NCBI GenBank assembly: GCA_002348385.1
Contig: DEBD01000005.1
Location: 9,743 to 73,742 of the forward strand
Source of the DNA: Gammaproteobacteria bacterium UBA2965
GTDB taxonomy: Bacteria > Pseudomonadota > Gammaproteobacteria > Pseudomonadales > Azotimanducaceae
Reading direction: 5' to 3'
DNA length: 64,000 nucleotides
In this document: in pieces, positions 1-6,933 of the stretch
Position numbering within the stretch: the stretch's first letter is position 1
Layout of the letters: each line of letters begins with the position of its first letter
Notes under the pieces: generated by a model
What the model was told of the DNA's origin: nothing
What the model saw: the letters and a program-made list of their open reading frames with translations, nothing else
The model's database searches: none
Translations under genes and position numbers: made by a program

Positions 1-51
1 CGCAGCGCGCACCGTTGCCGGCGCGCGGACGCATTGCTAGGCTCGGTGGCC

Positions 52-1206
52 ATGGCTTTCTCTCAACCTCCCGTAGACCGCGCGGTCGCGCTGCAGGGCT
101 TGATCCGCCAGCATGCGGGTGACTCCGAGCGGCAGCGCCGCCTGCACCCAGAGGTGGCCCAGGCGCTAGCAAAAAGCGGCCTTTACCGGATCGCCATGCC
201 CACCGACTTTTTTGGTGGAGAGGTAGACCCGGTTACTCAGATTCGCACCATCGAGGCAGTGTCTAAGGCAGACGGCAGTGCGGGCTGGAACCTCATGATC
301 GGCATCGAGTCGTTCGGCCTGATCGGCCCGGCCTTCAAAGAATGCCGGGAACTCATCGAAGACCCCGACGTGGTGATCTGTGGCTCCACCGCCGCGGTGG
401 GACGCGCGGACCGCGTAGACGGTGGCTATCGGATCAACGGTCAGTGGCAGTTCGTCAGCGGCTGCCACAACGCCACCATCTTCTGCGCCACGGTGTCGCT
501 TTTCGACAACGACGAACCGGTGCCCGGCGGCATCAACCGCTATGCCATCCTTGAGCTGCCGGATTGGGAGATTCTCGACACCTGGCACGTGGGCGGCATG
601 CGCGGATCCGGCTCGCACGACGTGCGGGTAACAGACGTCGTTGTACCCCAGACCCGCATCGTTGCCCCGATCGGTGCCACCGCGCACCCGTCTCCACTGC
701 TGCGATTTCCGCTGGCGGCCAGGCTTGCCTATAACAAAGTGGGCGTGAGTCTCGGCATCGCCCGCGCGGCCATCGACGCCTTCGTGGAACTTGCGGAAGG
801 AAAAACACCGCGCTTCACCAACAAGAAGCTGCGCGATCGCTCCCATGCCCACATCGCGGTAGCGGAAGCAGAGGTTCGACTGAGAGCTTGCCGAGCGCTG
901 GTGTTGGAACTGGCCGAAGCGATCTGGCAGGCGGTGCTTGCCGACGAAGTGGTAAGCGGAAAGACACGAGCGTTGTTTCAGATCGCCTGCTCCGACGCCG
1001 CACGCGGTTGCAGCGAGGCCGTGGACCGTGTTTGCGAAGCCGCCGGCACAACGGCCAACGACCTCAACCACCCGCTGGAACGAATGGCCCGCGATATCCG
1101 CGTGGTGCGCCAGCATCTCACGGTGGCCGCTCTGCATATCGAAGACGGCGGCCGCATGCTGCTGGGCCTGGAACCCCAGCAGGCCATGCTCAAGAACCTG
1201 GGGTAA
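52..1206 (+). CDS. Acyl-CoA dehydrogenase-fold flavin monooxygenase (HsaA/DszC-like)
   Basis: 384-residue protein of the acyl-CoA dehydrogenase fold, closest in appearance to group D two-component flavin monooxygenases (HsaA, DszC, HpaB C-terminal families), which use reduced flavin and O2 to hydroxylate aromatic or heterocyclic substrates. The N-terminal helical domain includes LAKSGLYRIAMPTDFFGG; the beta domain carries the GGMRGSGSHDVRVTDVVVP segment typical of this group, followed by a C-terminal four-helix domain. I start it at the ATG at 52; an in-frame TTG at 34 would add six residues. A flavin reductase partner is not nearby. A true acyl-CoA dehydrogenase is the alternative, but the Ser/Thr-rich FAD loop of the classical enzymes is missing. 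Confidence 0.85.
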   Translation: MAFSQPPVDRAVALQGLIRQHAGDSERQRRLHPEVAQALAKSGLYRIAMPTDFFGGEVDPVTQIRTIEAVSKADGSAGWNLMIGIESFGLIGPAFKECRELIEDPDVVICGSTAAVGRADRVDGGYRINGQWQFVSGCHNATIFCATVSLFDNDEPVPGGINRYAILELPDWEILDTWHVGGMRGSGSHDVRVTDVVVPQTRIVAPIGATAHPSPLLRFPLAARLAYNKVGVSLGIARAAIDAFVELAEGKTPRFTNKKLRDRSHAHIAVAEAEVRLRACRALVLELAEAIWQAVLADEVVSGKTRALFQIACSDAARGCSEAVDRVCEAAGTTANDLNHPLERMARDIRVVRQHLTVAALHIEDGGRMLLGLEPQQAMLKNLG

Positions 1207-1209
1207 CGC

Positions 1210-1368
1210 TCAGGCCAGAACAGACTTCGAGGCCAGCTCGATGGGCTGCCGATCCACGCACAGAAACGACAGCGGTACCGTGGTGTCGAAGTCCCGCACG
1301 GGCCCCACCAACTCTCGGGCGATCATAGCGCCGATGGCAGGCGCCAGCTTGACGCTGCGGGCCGATCC
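1210..1368 (-). pseudogene. Possible C-terminal remnant of an FAD-dependent oxidoreductase
   Basis: An open stretch on the minus strand encodes about 52 residues ending in a stop. It contains SARSVKLAPAIGAMIARELV, which resembles the last FAD-contacting segment of DAO-type oxidoreductases (consensus G-x-K-L-S/A-P-A-I-G), then VDRQPIEL near the end, like their terminal FxxDRF motif. Nothing upstream on that strand supplies the rest: the frame runs into the promoter of the next plus-strand gene. I read it as a decayed gene end. The family assignment rests on eye matching only and may be coincidental. Confidence 0.4.
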
Positions 1369-1420
1369 CGGTGCAGCATCTGAATTTTTAACGGTTTGTG
1401 TAGTTGGTGTAGTCTCCCGC

Positions 1421-1436
1421 ACACGAGTACTCGTGT
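1421..1436. promoter_or_regulatory. Perfect 16-bp palindrome, candidate operator
   Basis: ACACGAGTACTCGTGT is a perfect inverted repeat without spacer, ending 18 bases before the ATG of the SnoaL-like gene at 1455 and just before its GGGGAG ribosome-binding site. Position and symmetry suit a dimeric repressor of TetR or similar type, but no regulator gene is present in the window. An mRNA hairpin in the leader is the other option. Confidence 0.5.
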
Positions 1437-1454
1437 CACAACCAGGGGAGCCAA

Positions 1455-1910
1455 ATGACGATTGAAGAGCTACTAGAAATCGAAGAGATCAGGCAACTAC
1501 GCTACCTGTACGCCCTGTATCTGGATGCAGGCGAGATCGGCAAGCTGGTGGAGCTGTTCTTGGAAGACGGCGTGGCCGAGTGGCCCGAACACATGGGAGG
1601 ATTCTGGGAAGGCCGCCAGCGCCTGTATGAGGGTTGGATGGCCGTGTACAAAGAAGCCGACCTGCCGTTTGCTCACATGCACGTGGCTACCAACCCGTTC
1701 GTGCGCCTCACCGGGCCCGACACCGCCAACGGTCGCTACTACGGCATCTCGGTGCACACCACCGAAGAAGACATCAAAGACGCAATGAACGTGATGGGCG
1801 TGCACGACGACCTGTATCGCAAGGTGGACGGCAAGTGGTACTTCGAGAAGACCCGCTATGACTTCCTGTACCCGCGGCGGATTTATCAGGGCCCGCGCAT
1901 ACCGATCTAG
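1455..1910 (+). CDS. SnoaL-like (NTF2-fold) protein
   Basis: 151 residues beginning with EIEEIRQLRYLYALYLDAGE, the usual N-terminal helix of SnoaL_4/NTF2-like proteins, followed by LVELFLEDGVAEWP and a C-terminal strand pair ending YFEKTRYDFLYPRRI. Length fits a single cone-shaped alpha+beta barrel. The family includes small cyclases, dehydratases, isomerases and non-enzymatic binding proteins, often in aromatic, steroid and polyketide pathways. Its substrate cannot be told from sequence. It has a GGGGAG site six bases upstream of the ATG and a 16-bp palindrome before that, so it is probably transcribed alone and regulated. Confidence 0.85.
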   Translation: MTIEELLEIEEIRQLRYLYALYLDAGEIGKLVELFLEDGVAEWPEHMGGFWEGRQRLYEGWMAVYKEADLPFAHMHVATNPFVRLTGPDTANGRYYGISVHTTEEDIKDAMNVMGVHDDLYRKVDGKWYFEKTRYDFLYPRRIYQGPRIPI

Positions 1911-1950
1911 GGTGCCTGGCTAGTGCGTCTTGCCAGAGCGGGGTTGGTGG

Positions 1951-1983
1951 AACAGGGGCGGCCCAGCCCGGGGCGCCCCTGTT
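1951..1983. terminator. Hairpin between convergent genes (bidirectional terminator candidate)
   Basis: A 10-bp perfect stem, AACAGGGGCG paired with CGCCCCTGTT, encloses a 13-base loop, midway between the plus-strand SnoaL-like gene and the minus-strand gene ending at 2000. Neither side is followed by a clear T-run, so it is not a textbook intrinsic terminator, though a GC-rich stem in this position can still end transcription both ways. Confidence 0.5.
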
Positions 1984-1999
1984 GCATTGCAGCAGTTGC

Positions 2000-2350
2000 T
2001 TAGTCCAGCAGCGCCTGAATGCGGGGACTTCCGTCGTCCCCGTAGACGGTGCCACGATCGTCGGCCACCCACTGGCGGTTGACGGAATCGAGCATCCCAC
2101 CAGCGCTCTGCAGCGCCGCTACCATGTCGGTGTAGTTCGGGTGCTTGAAGTGCGCTTCCAGATGATGCGGTTCTTCCCACAGCTCATAGACCTGAATCTC
2201 GGTGGGCACTACTGGATCCGGGGCAAAGCAGTACATCAGGCAACCTTCCTCTTCGTCCCGCGTCTTGCGCTGGATCTCGGTGCTTACTTCTACGGCTTTG
2301 TCCCGGTTTTCCTGGGCCTCGAAGACCAACCTGGCAACGACAATGATCAT
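2000..2350 (-). CDS. Antibiotic biosynthesis monooxygenase (ABM) fold protein
   Basis: 116 residues starting MIIVVARLVFEAQENRDKAV, the first beta strand and helix of the ABM/dimeric alpha-beta barrel fold (YgiN, quinol monooxygenase group). It continues with RDEEEGCLMYCFAPDP and YELWEEPHHLEAHFKHPNYT, the typical E-x-W-x-x-x-x-x-x-x-x-H segment. Such proteins oxidise quinols or anthrones without cofactor, or act as heme or stress-related barrels. I choose the ATG at 2350 because GGAGGA lies just upstream; the frame is open 24 codons further but without a site. It converges on the gene before it across the hairpin at 1951-1983. Confidence 0.82.
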   Translation of the reverse strand: MIIVVARLVFEAQENRDKAVEVSTEIQRKTRDEEEGCLMYCFAPDPVVPTEIQVYELWEEPHHLEAHFKHPNYTDMVAALQSAGGMLDSVNRQWVADDRGTVYGDDGSPRIQALLD

Positions 2351-2545
2351 GACTTCCTCCTCGTCCACGGCCGGACGGTGTTTTTCTTGTTGGCTGGCCG
2401 CCGGCAACGCCGGGCGGCTCATCCCCTCCGGCGCATCCTACCAGTGAAGCACACCGCGGCCTATGCGCGCCGGGCAGCGCCAACCAAAAAATGCGACCCG
2501 GCCACCGATGGCGGTTACACTTAAGCGTTTTCCTGGGTACCACAC

Positions 2546-3469
2546 ATGCCCCTAGCAGCCGAATACCAGGCTCTACTGGATCAACTCGCGGCAGAGCCCG
2601 GGCCATCGTTTACCGAATTGACTCCGGCGGAGGCCCGCGCGGCCTATCGGCTGATGCGCCCGCTGAACGAAGCGCTCGACGTATCGGTGCGCAACACGCA
2701 GGTTGCCGGTCCAGATGGGCCGATTCCCATCCGCATTTACACGCCGCCTGGTGGCGAACCGCGTCCGGTGTACGTGAATTTCCACGGTGGGGGCTGGGTG
2801 ATCGGCGATCTCGACACGGCGGATGCAGCCTGCCGCGACATGTGCCTCACTGCCGGGTGCGTGGTGGTCTCGGTGGACTACCGTCTGGCACCCGAGCACA
2901 TATATCCGGCGGCCGTCGAGGACTGCTATGCAGCCACCTGCTGGGCCGCGGAGAATAGCAAAACTCTGGGCGGAAACGGCCGGATAGCGGTGGGGGGCGA
3001 GAGCGCGGGCGGCAATCTGGCGGCTGCGGTATGCCTCAAGGCGCGCGATGAAAGCGGCCCAACCATCGACTTTCAGCTGCTGGCTTATCCGGTAACGGAT
3101 GCCGACTTCGACCGCCAGTCCTACGTGGAAAACGCCACGGGCTACATTCTCGAAACCGATACCATGCGTTGGTTCTGGGACCAGTATCTGCCCAACACGG
3201 AAGAGCGCTCGGCGCCCTATGCCTCGCCCATCCGAGCCGCGGACTTGAGCGGTCTGCCCCCGGCAATGGTAATCACCGCTGAATTCGATCCGCTGCGGGA
3301 CGAGGGCATGGCGTACGCAAGCGCGCTAAGCGAAGCAGGAGTCCCTTGCAAATCCGTTATCTATCAAGGGCTTGTGCACGACTTCTTCGCTACAGCTCAG
3401 ATCTTTCAGGCAAGCCGTGGCCCATTTGAAGAAGCCTGCGAGGCGCTCCGCCGTGGGCTAGAAGGGTAG
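2546..3469 (+). CDS. Alpha/beta hydrolase, hormone-sensitive lipase (HSL) family esterase
   Basis: 307 residues with all marks of the HSL/alpha-beta hydrolase-3 esterases: oxyanion-hole HGGGW at about 79, the nucleophile elbow GESAGG at about 151, acid EFDPLRDEG at about 247, and histidine in GLVHDFF at about 275. The N-terminal cap holds LTPAEARAAYRLMRP, common in this family. It should hydrolyse short- to medium-chain carboxylic esters in the cytoplasm, as no signal peptide is seen. The length is normal. The 195 bases downstream hold no convincing gene, so it looks monocistronic. Confidence 0.9.
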   Translation: MPLAAEYQALLDQLAAEPGPSFTELTPAEARAAYRLMRPLNEALDVSVRNTQVAGPDGPIPIRIYTPPGGEPRPVYVNFHGGGWVIGDLDTADAACRDMCLTAGCVVVSVDYRLAPEHIYPAAVEDCYAATCWAAENSKTLGGNGRIAVGGESAGGNLAAAVCLKARDESGPTIDFQLLAYPVTDADFDRQSYVENATGYILETDTMRWFWDQYLPNTEERSAPYASPIRAADLSGLPPAMVITAEFDPLRDEGMAYASALSEAGVPCKSVIYQGLVHDFFATAQIFQASRGPFEEACEALRRGLEG

Positions 3470-3665
3470 CAAAGGTCGCCGCGCAGCGTCGCAACGGCCA
3501 TCCATCGCCGTCACCCGCTTAGCTGAGCGTCATCGCGCAACAGCGTTAGAACCTCATCGATGTCACAAACCGGACCAATGCCATCGCGGATGCCAGAGCG
3601 TTTGGGCCCCATACGACTGTGAGGTAGAGTGCCAAAGCATTAGCGACCGCAAGGCAGGAGGTAGT

Positions 3666-4670
3666 ATGAAACTCGGATTGGGTATCGGCCCCACGGGGGC
3701 ACCCGGTGGGCAACGCATCATCGAGCTAGCCATTGAAGCCGAGAATCTCGGCTACGACACCATCTGGTGCCCGGAAATCTACGGCATGGACTGCTTCACG
3801 CCCTTGGCCTGGGTGGGCGCGCACACATCACGCATCAATCTTGGTACGTCCATCATGCAGATTTCCGCCCGCACGCCGGCCAGTGCGGCCATGCACGCCG
3901 TCGCCATGGACTACCTGTCTAACGGACGCCTGATCCTGGGGATCGGCGTTTCCGGCCCCCAGGTGGTGGAGGGCTGGTACGGACAGCCCTACCCCAAGCC
4001 GCTGGCGCGCACCCGGGAATGGATGGCCATATTCCGCAAGATCGTCGCACGCGAGGAGCCGGTGACCTTCGACGGCGATCACTACCAGCTGCCGCTGGAC
4101 GGTGGTACCGGTCTGGGTAAACCGCTCAAGCTGATGCAGCACCCGCTGCGCGATCACATCCCCACTTACCTGGGTGCAGAAGGCCCCAAGAACGTGGCCC
4201 TGGCGGCCGAAATCTGCGACGGCTGGATACCCATGTTCCTGTCCCCATACCGAATGAACGAGCAATACGCCGAGGCCATGCGCATCAAGTCGGCCGATTT
4301 CGAGATCGCTGCGGCCGTACCGGTGGTGATCAACGACGATGTGGACAAGGCGCGCTCAGCCATCAAGCAGAACGTTGGCTTCTATGTCGGCGGAATGGGC
4401 GCAAGAAATTTCAACCTGCACAAAGACCACGTAACCCGCATGGGGTACGGCGATGCTGCACAGGAGATTCAGGATCTTTTCATGTCGGGTCGGCGCGACG
4501 AGGCCTTCGCCGCTGTGCCCGACGCGCTGATAGACGAGATTGCCCTGTGCGGACCCAAAGCGCGCATCCGTGAGCGCCTGGCAGACTGGAAGAACAGTCC
4601 CATTACGCAGATGAACGTGGGCTCGGGCAATCGGGAGACCATGCAGTTCTTCGCAGAGGAGTTGTTGTAG
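3666..4670 (+). CDS. Luciferase-like (LLM class) flavin/F420-dependent oxidoreductase
   Basis: 334 residues, an (alpha/beta)8 LLM protein that begins MKLGLGIGPTGAPGGQRIIE. Family marks are GYDTIWCPEIYGMDCFTPLA, LGTSIMQISARTPA and the RLILGIGVSGPQVVEGWYG block, followed by LKLMQHPLRDHIPTYLGAEG. These features match the LLM subgroup usually annotated as F420-dependent in actinobacteria, such as the MSMEG/TIGR03564-type oxidoreductases, though FMN use cannot be excluded. The ATG follows AGGAGG by five bases, a very strong site. Similar in pattern to the gene at 61769-62824, so the two are probably paralogues. Confidence 0.88.
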   Translation: MKLGLGIGPTGAPGGQRIIELAIEAENLGYDTIWCPEIYGMDCFTPLAWVGAHTSRINLGTSIMQISARTPASAAMHAVAMDYLSNGRLILGIGVSGPQVVEGWYGQPYPKPLARTREWMAIFRKIVAREEPVTFDGDHYQLPLDGGTGLGKPLKLMQHPLRDHIPTYLGAEGPKNVALAAEICDGWIPMFLSPYRMNEQYAEAMRIKSADFEIAAAVPVVINDDVDKARSAIKQNVGFYVGGMGARNFNLHKDHVTRMGYGDAAQEIQDLFMSGRRDEAFAAVPDALIDEIALCGPKARIRERLADWKNSPITQMNVGSGNRETMQFFAEELL

Positions 4671-4674
4671 CGCT

Positions 4675-4785
4675 TCAGGCGGCGTGTAGGGGATCGATCC
4701 AGCGCAGCCCCGCTGGATCTTCCACCACCGGGATGTCCAGATTGACCGCCACCCCATTGTGCTGCCACTCGACCTGGTCAGTCAT
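4675..4785 (-). CDS. Small hypothetical ORF (36 residues)
   Basis: The frame starts ATG ten bases after the stop of the 101-residue gene on the same strand and encodes 36 residues beginning MTDQVEWQHNGVAVNLDIPV and ending LRWIDPLHAA. It is acidic, with a Trp-rich pattern that does not look random, and sits where an operon gene would sit. No clear ribosome-binding site is visible, so translation would depend on coupling. No family is recognised; it could equally be non-coding. Confidence 0.35.
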   Translation of the reverse strand: MTDQVEWQHNGVAVNLDIPVVEDPAGLRWIDPLHAA

Positions 4786-4795
4786 GGTCACGGAC

Positions 4796-5101
4796 TCAAT
4801 CCGATGAGGGCAGCTTTTTGCTCTCCTTGCCCATGAGCATCTGGCCGTCGGCGCCGAAGGAACCTTCTCCGCCTTTCACGCACAACAGCTCCAGGGTCTC
4901 TTCCGCATTCACGTACCGCTTGCCGATCAAACACTCGTACATGTGCTCGGGGTCTGCCTCCGCGGCGCCATCGGGCGACTCATCCATTGCGATCATGGGA
5001 ACGCCGCCGCAGGTGATGGTGACATCGATGGCCTTCACCACCATGGCTTCACCGGTACACACAACGCTTTTAAGCCGCGTCCCGGGTTTGATTTCCGGCA
5101 T
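4796..5101 (-). CDS. Conserved-looking small protein of unknown function
   Basis: 101 residues starting MPEIKPGTRLKSVVCTGEAM. It has a compact beta-rich start with a Cys pair in VCTGEAMVVKA and ITCGGVPMIAMD, then an acidic middle (DESPDGAAEADPEHMYE) and GKRYVNAEETLELLCVKGGE. The KPGTRLxSxVC...CGGVPM pattern recalls small orphan proteins seen beside CoA-ester catabolic genes in actinobacteria, but I know of no function. GAGGAG lies nine bases before the ATG. It is followed by the 36-residue ORF and preceded by a SnoaL-like gene on the same strand, so all may form one operon with the hydratase at 5695. Confidence 0.7.
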   Translation of the reverse strand: MPEIKPGTRLKSVVCTGEAMVVKAIDVTITCGGVPMIAMDESPDGAAEADPEHMYECLIGKRYVNAEETLELLCVKGGEGSFGADGQMLMGKESKKLPSSD

Positions 5102-5170
5102 CTGAAAAACTCCTCAGGTTGAATCGTGCAACGCTATCAATAACCGTCGCCGTGGAAAAGACCGCGCCGT

Positions 5171-5632
5171 CTAATCGGCGCGGCCAATGGGCTCCAAAGC
5201 AGCACCGCTGCCGCCCTCGGTGCCCGCTGTCTTGAGCCGGCGTTCGCGAATGCGCCAGCCTTCATCCGTTCTGGTCCACAGATCGTGGTACTGGGCATAG
5301 AGGATGAAATCTTCGCTGCCGTCCGCGGGACGGTGCCAGGCATGCAGATAACACTGGGAACGAGCGTCATCGGGCCCTTCGAAGGTGATCTCCACGTTGC
5401 TGATGTAGTGGTGGGTCGCCTCGTACGCAGCAACCAGTGGGGCAATGAGCGCTTCGATATTGTCACGCCCCTGAACCATGGACTCATCGCCCCGAAAAGC
5501 GATACAGCCGTCCTCGGTAAATATCTGCACCTGCTTGTCTACTCGATTCAAGTCCACCCAGCGTGTGTACCAGTGCAGACCGTCGGTGATGGCCTGGCGA
5601 TCCACCATCTGCCGCAGAACGTCGTCGCTCAT
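5171..5632 (-). CDS. SnoaL-like (NTF2-fold) protein
   Basis: 153 residues: the helix VDRQAITDGLHWYTRWVDLN is followed by IFTEDGCIAFRG, VAAYEATHHYISNVEITFEG and a C-terminal sheet with HDLWTRTDEGWRIRERRL. This is the SnoaL_4 pattern, distinct in sequence from the one at 1455. The His-His in THHYISNVE is a common site residue pair in dehydratase members of the fold. GGGAGG precedes the ATG. It lies 62 bases downstream of the enoyl-CoA hydratase homologue (5695-6501) on the same strand, so it probably works in the same pathway, perhaps as a dehydratase or isomerase. Confidence 0.85.
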   Translation of the reverse strand: MSDDVLRQMVDRQAITDGLHWYTRWVDLNRVDKQVQIFTEDGCIAFRGDESMVQGRDNIEALIAPLVAAYEATHHYISNVEITFEGPDDARSQCYLHAWHRPADGSEDFILYAQYHDLWTRTDEGWRIRERRLKTAGTEGGSGAALEPIGRAD

Positions 5633-5694
5633 GAGAGCCTCCCCGCGTCAAAATCCCGAGCAAGTTGAGCATATTCAGCCGGCCAGTGGAATCG

Positions 5695-6501
5695 CTATCG
5701 GCCTTTGAATTCCGCTGGCCGCTTCTCCAGAAAGGAACGAATGCCCTCTTCCCGGTCGTCGGTGTTGAAGCAGTACTGCTGCCCCAGAAAATCAAGCCGT
5801 CCGTGCACAGCCAGACTGGTCTCCAATGCCTGATAGACCATCATCTTGGCCACCCCAATGGCCACCGGCGCGCCAGCGGTCATTTCCTGAGCGAACGCGT
5901 GGGTGGCTTCGGCAAATTCCGCCGCAGGGACCACCTCGTTGACCAAGCCGATCTCCTTGGCTTCATCCGCACCGATGATCTTGCCTCCGAAGATGAGCTC
6001 GCAGGCCTTAGCTGGGCCCACCAACTGGGTGAGCAGATAAGCGCCAGCGGACTCCGGCGGGATGCCCCGCAAGGTCCACACCGCGCCGAAGCGCGCGTTC
6101 TCCGAAGCAATGCGCATGTCACAGGCCAACGCCAGGCTCAGTCCCTGGCCAACGGCCGCGCCATTCACGGCCGCTATGGTGGGTTTCGGCATGTTGCGAA
6201 ACGCATGGGCGAACTCGATGGGCCCCAGTGGGCCACGACCCAGCTTTCCAAGGGGCGTGGCGCGCTCACGTGCCTCGGCAGAATCCGCCGGCCGCTCTTT
6301 TACATCTTCACCGGCACAAAATGCCCTGCCGGCGCCGGTGACAAGCAGCACGCGCGCTTCCTGGTCGTCGCGGACCCTGGCGAACGCATCGTCGAGCTCC
6401 ACACCCATGCGCGCGGTCATGGCATTCAGTGATTGCGGTCGGTTCAGCGTCAGGGTGGCTACCGCGTCGGAGCGATCCAGAATAAGCGTCTCATAATCCA
6501 T
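5695..6501 (-). CDS. Enoyl-CoA hydratase/isomerase (crotonase) family protein
   Basis: 268 residues from MDYETLILDRSDAVATLTLN. Crotonase marks are RPQSLNAM, the oxyanion segment GRAFCAGEDVKER, and NGAAVGQGLSLALACDMRI. By eye alignment to rat mitochondrial hydratase, Glu144 is replaced by Ser (GQGLS) and Glu164 by Trp (FGAVWTLRG), so classical hydration is unlikely and an isomerase, thioesterase or lyase role is more plausible. I start at the ATG at 6501, since the 30 codons upstream show no crotonase features. It is the first gene of a minus-strand group reaching 4675. Confidence 0.85.
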   Translation of the reverse strand: MDYETLILDRSDAVATLTLNRPQSLNAMTARMGVELDDAFARVRDDQEARVLLVTGAGRAFCAGEDVKERPADSAEARERATPLGKLGRGPLGPIEFAHAFRNMPKPTIAAVNGAAVGQGLSLALACDMRIASENARFGAVWTLRGIPPESAGAYLLTQLVGPAKACELIFGGKIIGADEAKEIGLVNEVVPAAEFAEATHAFAQEMTAGAPVAIGVAKMMVYQALETSLAVHGRLDFLGQQYCFNTDDREEGIRSFLEKRPAEFKGR

Positions 6502-6609
6502 GTCGGCTTCCGGTGAGATTGGGGTTTTGCATGGTAACGCTTGGGCGAGCGCGCCACACGCTGCCATAGGGAGCATGGTCGGATGCCGCATTCATGACAT
6601 ACTGCCCGC

Positions 6610-6933
6610 GTGTTGCACCTTCTCCTGCACGGACTCGCGCCCCTGACGGTAGCGCTAACCTTCTATCGGCCGAAGTGGCTAGCCGCCTTCTGGATCATGA
6701 TGCTCGGGATGCTGATCGATCTCGATCACCTGCTCGCGGACCCCATCTATGACCCCGGACGCTGCAGCGTGGGTTTTCATCCACTGCACACCTGGCTGCC
6801 CATCGCCCTCTACGTCGTACTGCTGGCCCACCCGAAAACGCGCCTCATCGGCATCGGCCTGTGCCTGCACATCGTGCTGGACGCCCTTGACTGCCAGGTG
6901 ACTAACGGAATCTGGGCACAGGGTCTGGGTTAG
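6610..6933 (+). CDS. Small integral membrane protein (DUF6122-like)
   Basis: 107 residues, starting at GTG (MLHLLLHGLAPLTVALTFYR), with about three hydrophobic segments: residues 1-20, 25-45 and 80-95. It has the motif LIDLDHLLADPIYDPGRCSVGFHPLHTW split by turns; the D-x-D-H and H-x-L-H patterns recall small metal-binding membrane proteins of the DUF6122 family found in Gammaproteobacteria. Function unknown. Its last 32 bases overlap the convergent amidohydrolase-like gene. The initiation codon could also be the TTG at 6613. Confidence 0.7.
   Translation: MLHLLLHGLAPLTVALTFYRPKWLAAFWIMMLGMLIDLDHLLADPIYDPGRCSVGFHPLHTWLPIALYVVLLAHPKTRLIGIGLCLHIVLDALDCQVTNGIWAQGLG

Noticed and set aside
166..1137. 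Long minus-strand open frame inside the flavin monooxygenase gene
   Set aside because: Shadow frame caused by high GC codon bias; no family marks and no ribosome-binding site. The same applies to long frames opposite the genes at 6902-8218 and 14068-16341.
3511..3612. Minus-strand 33-residue frame in the gap before the LLM gene
   Set aside because: No ribosome-binding site, no operon context and no recognised motif; the gap shows only the strong AGGAGG site of the next gene.
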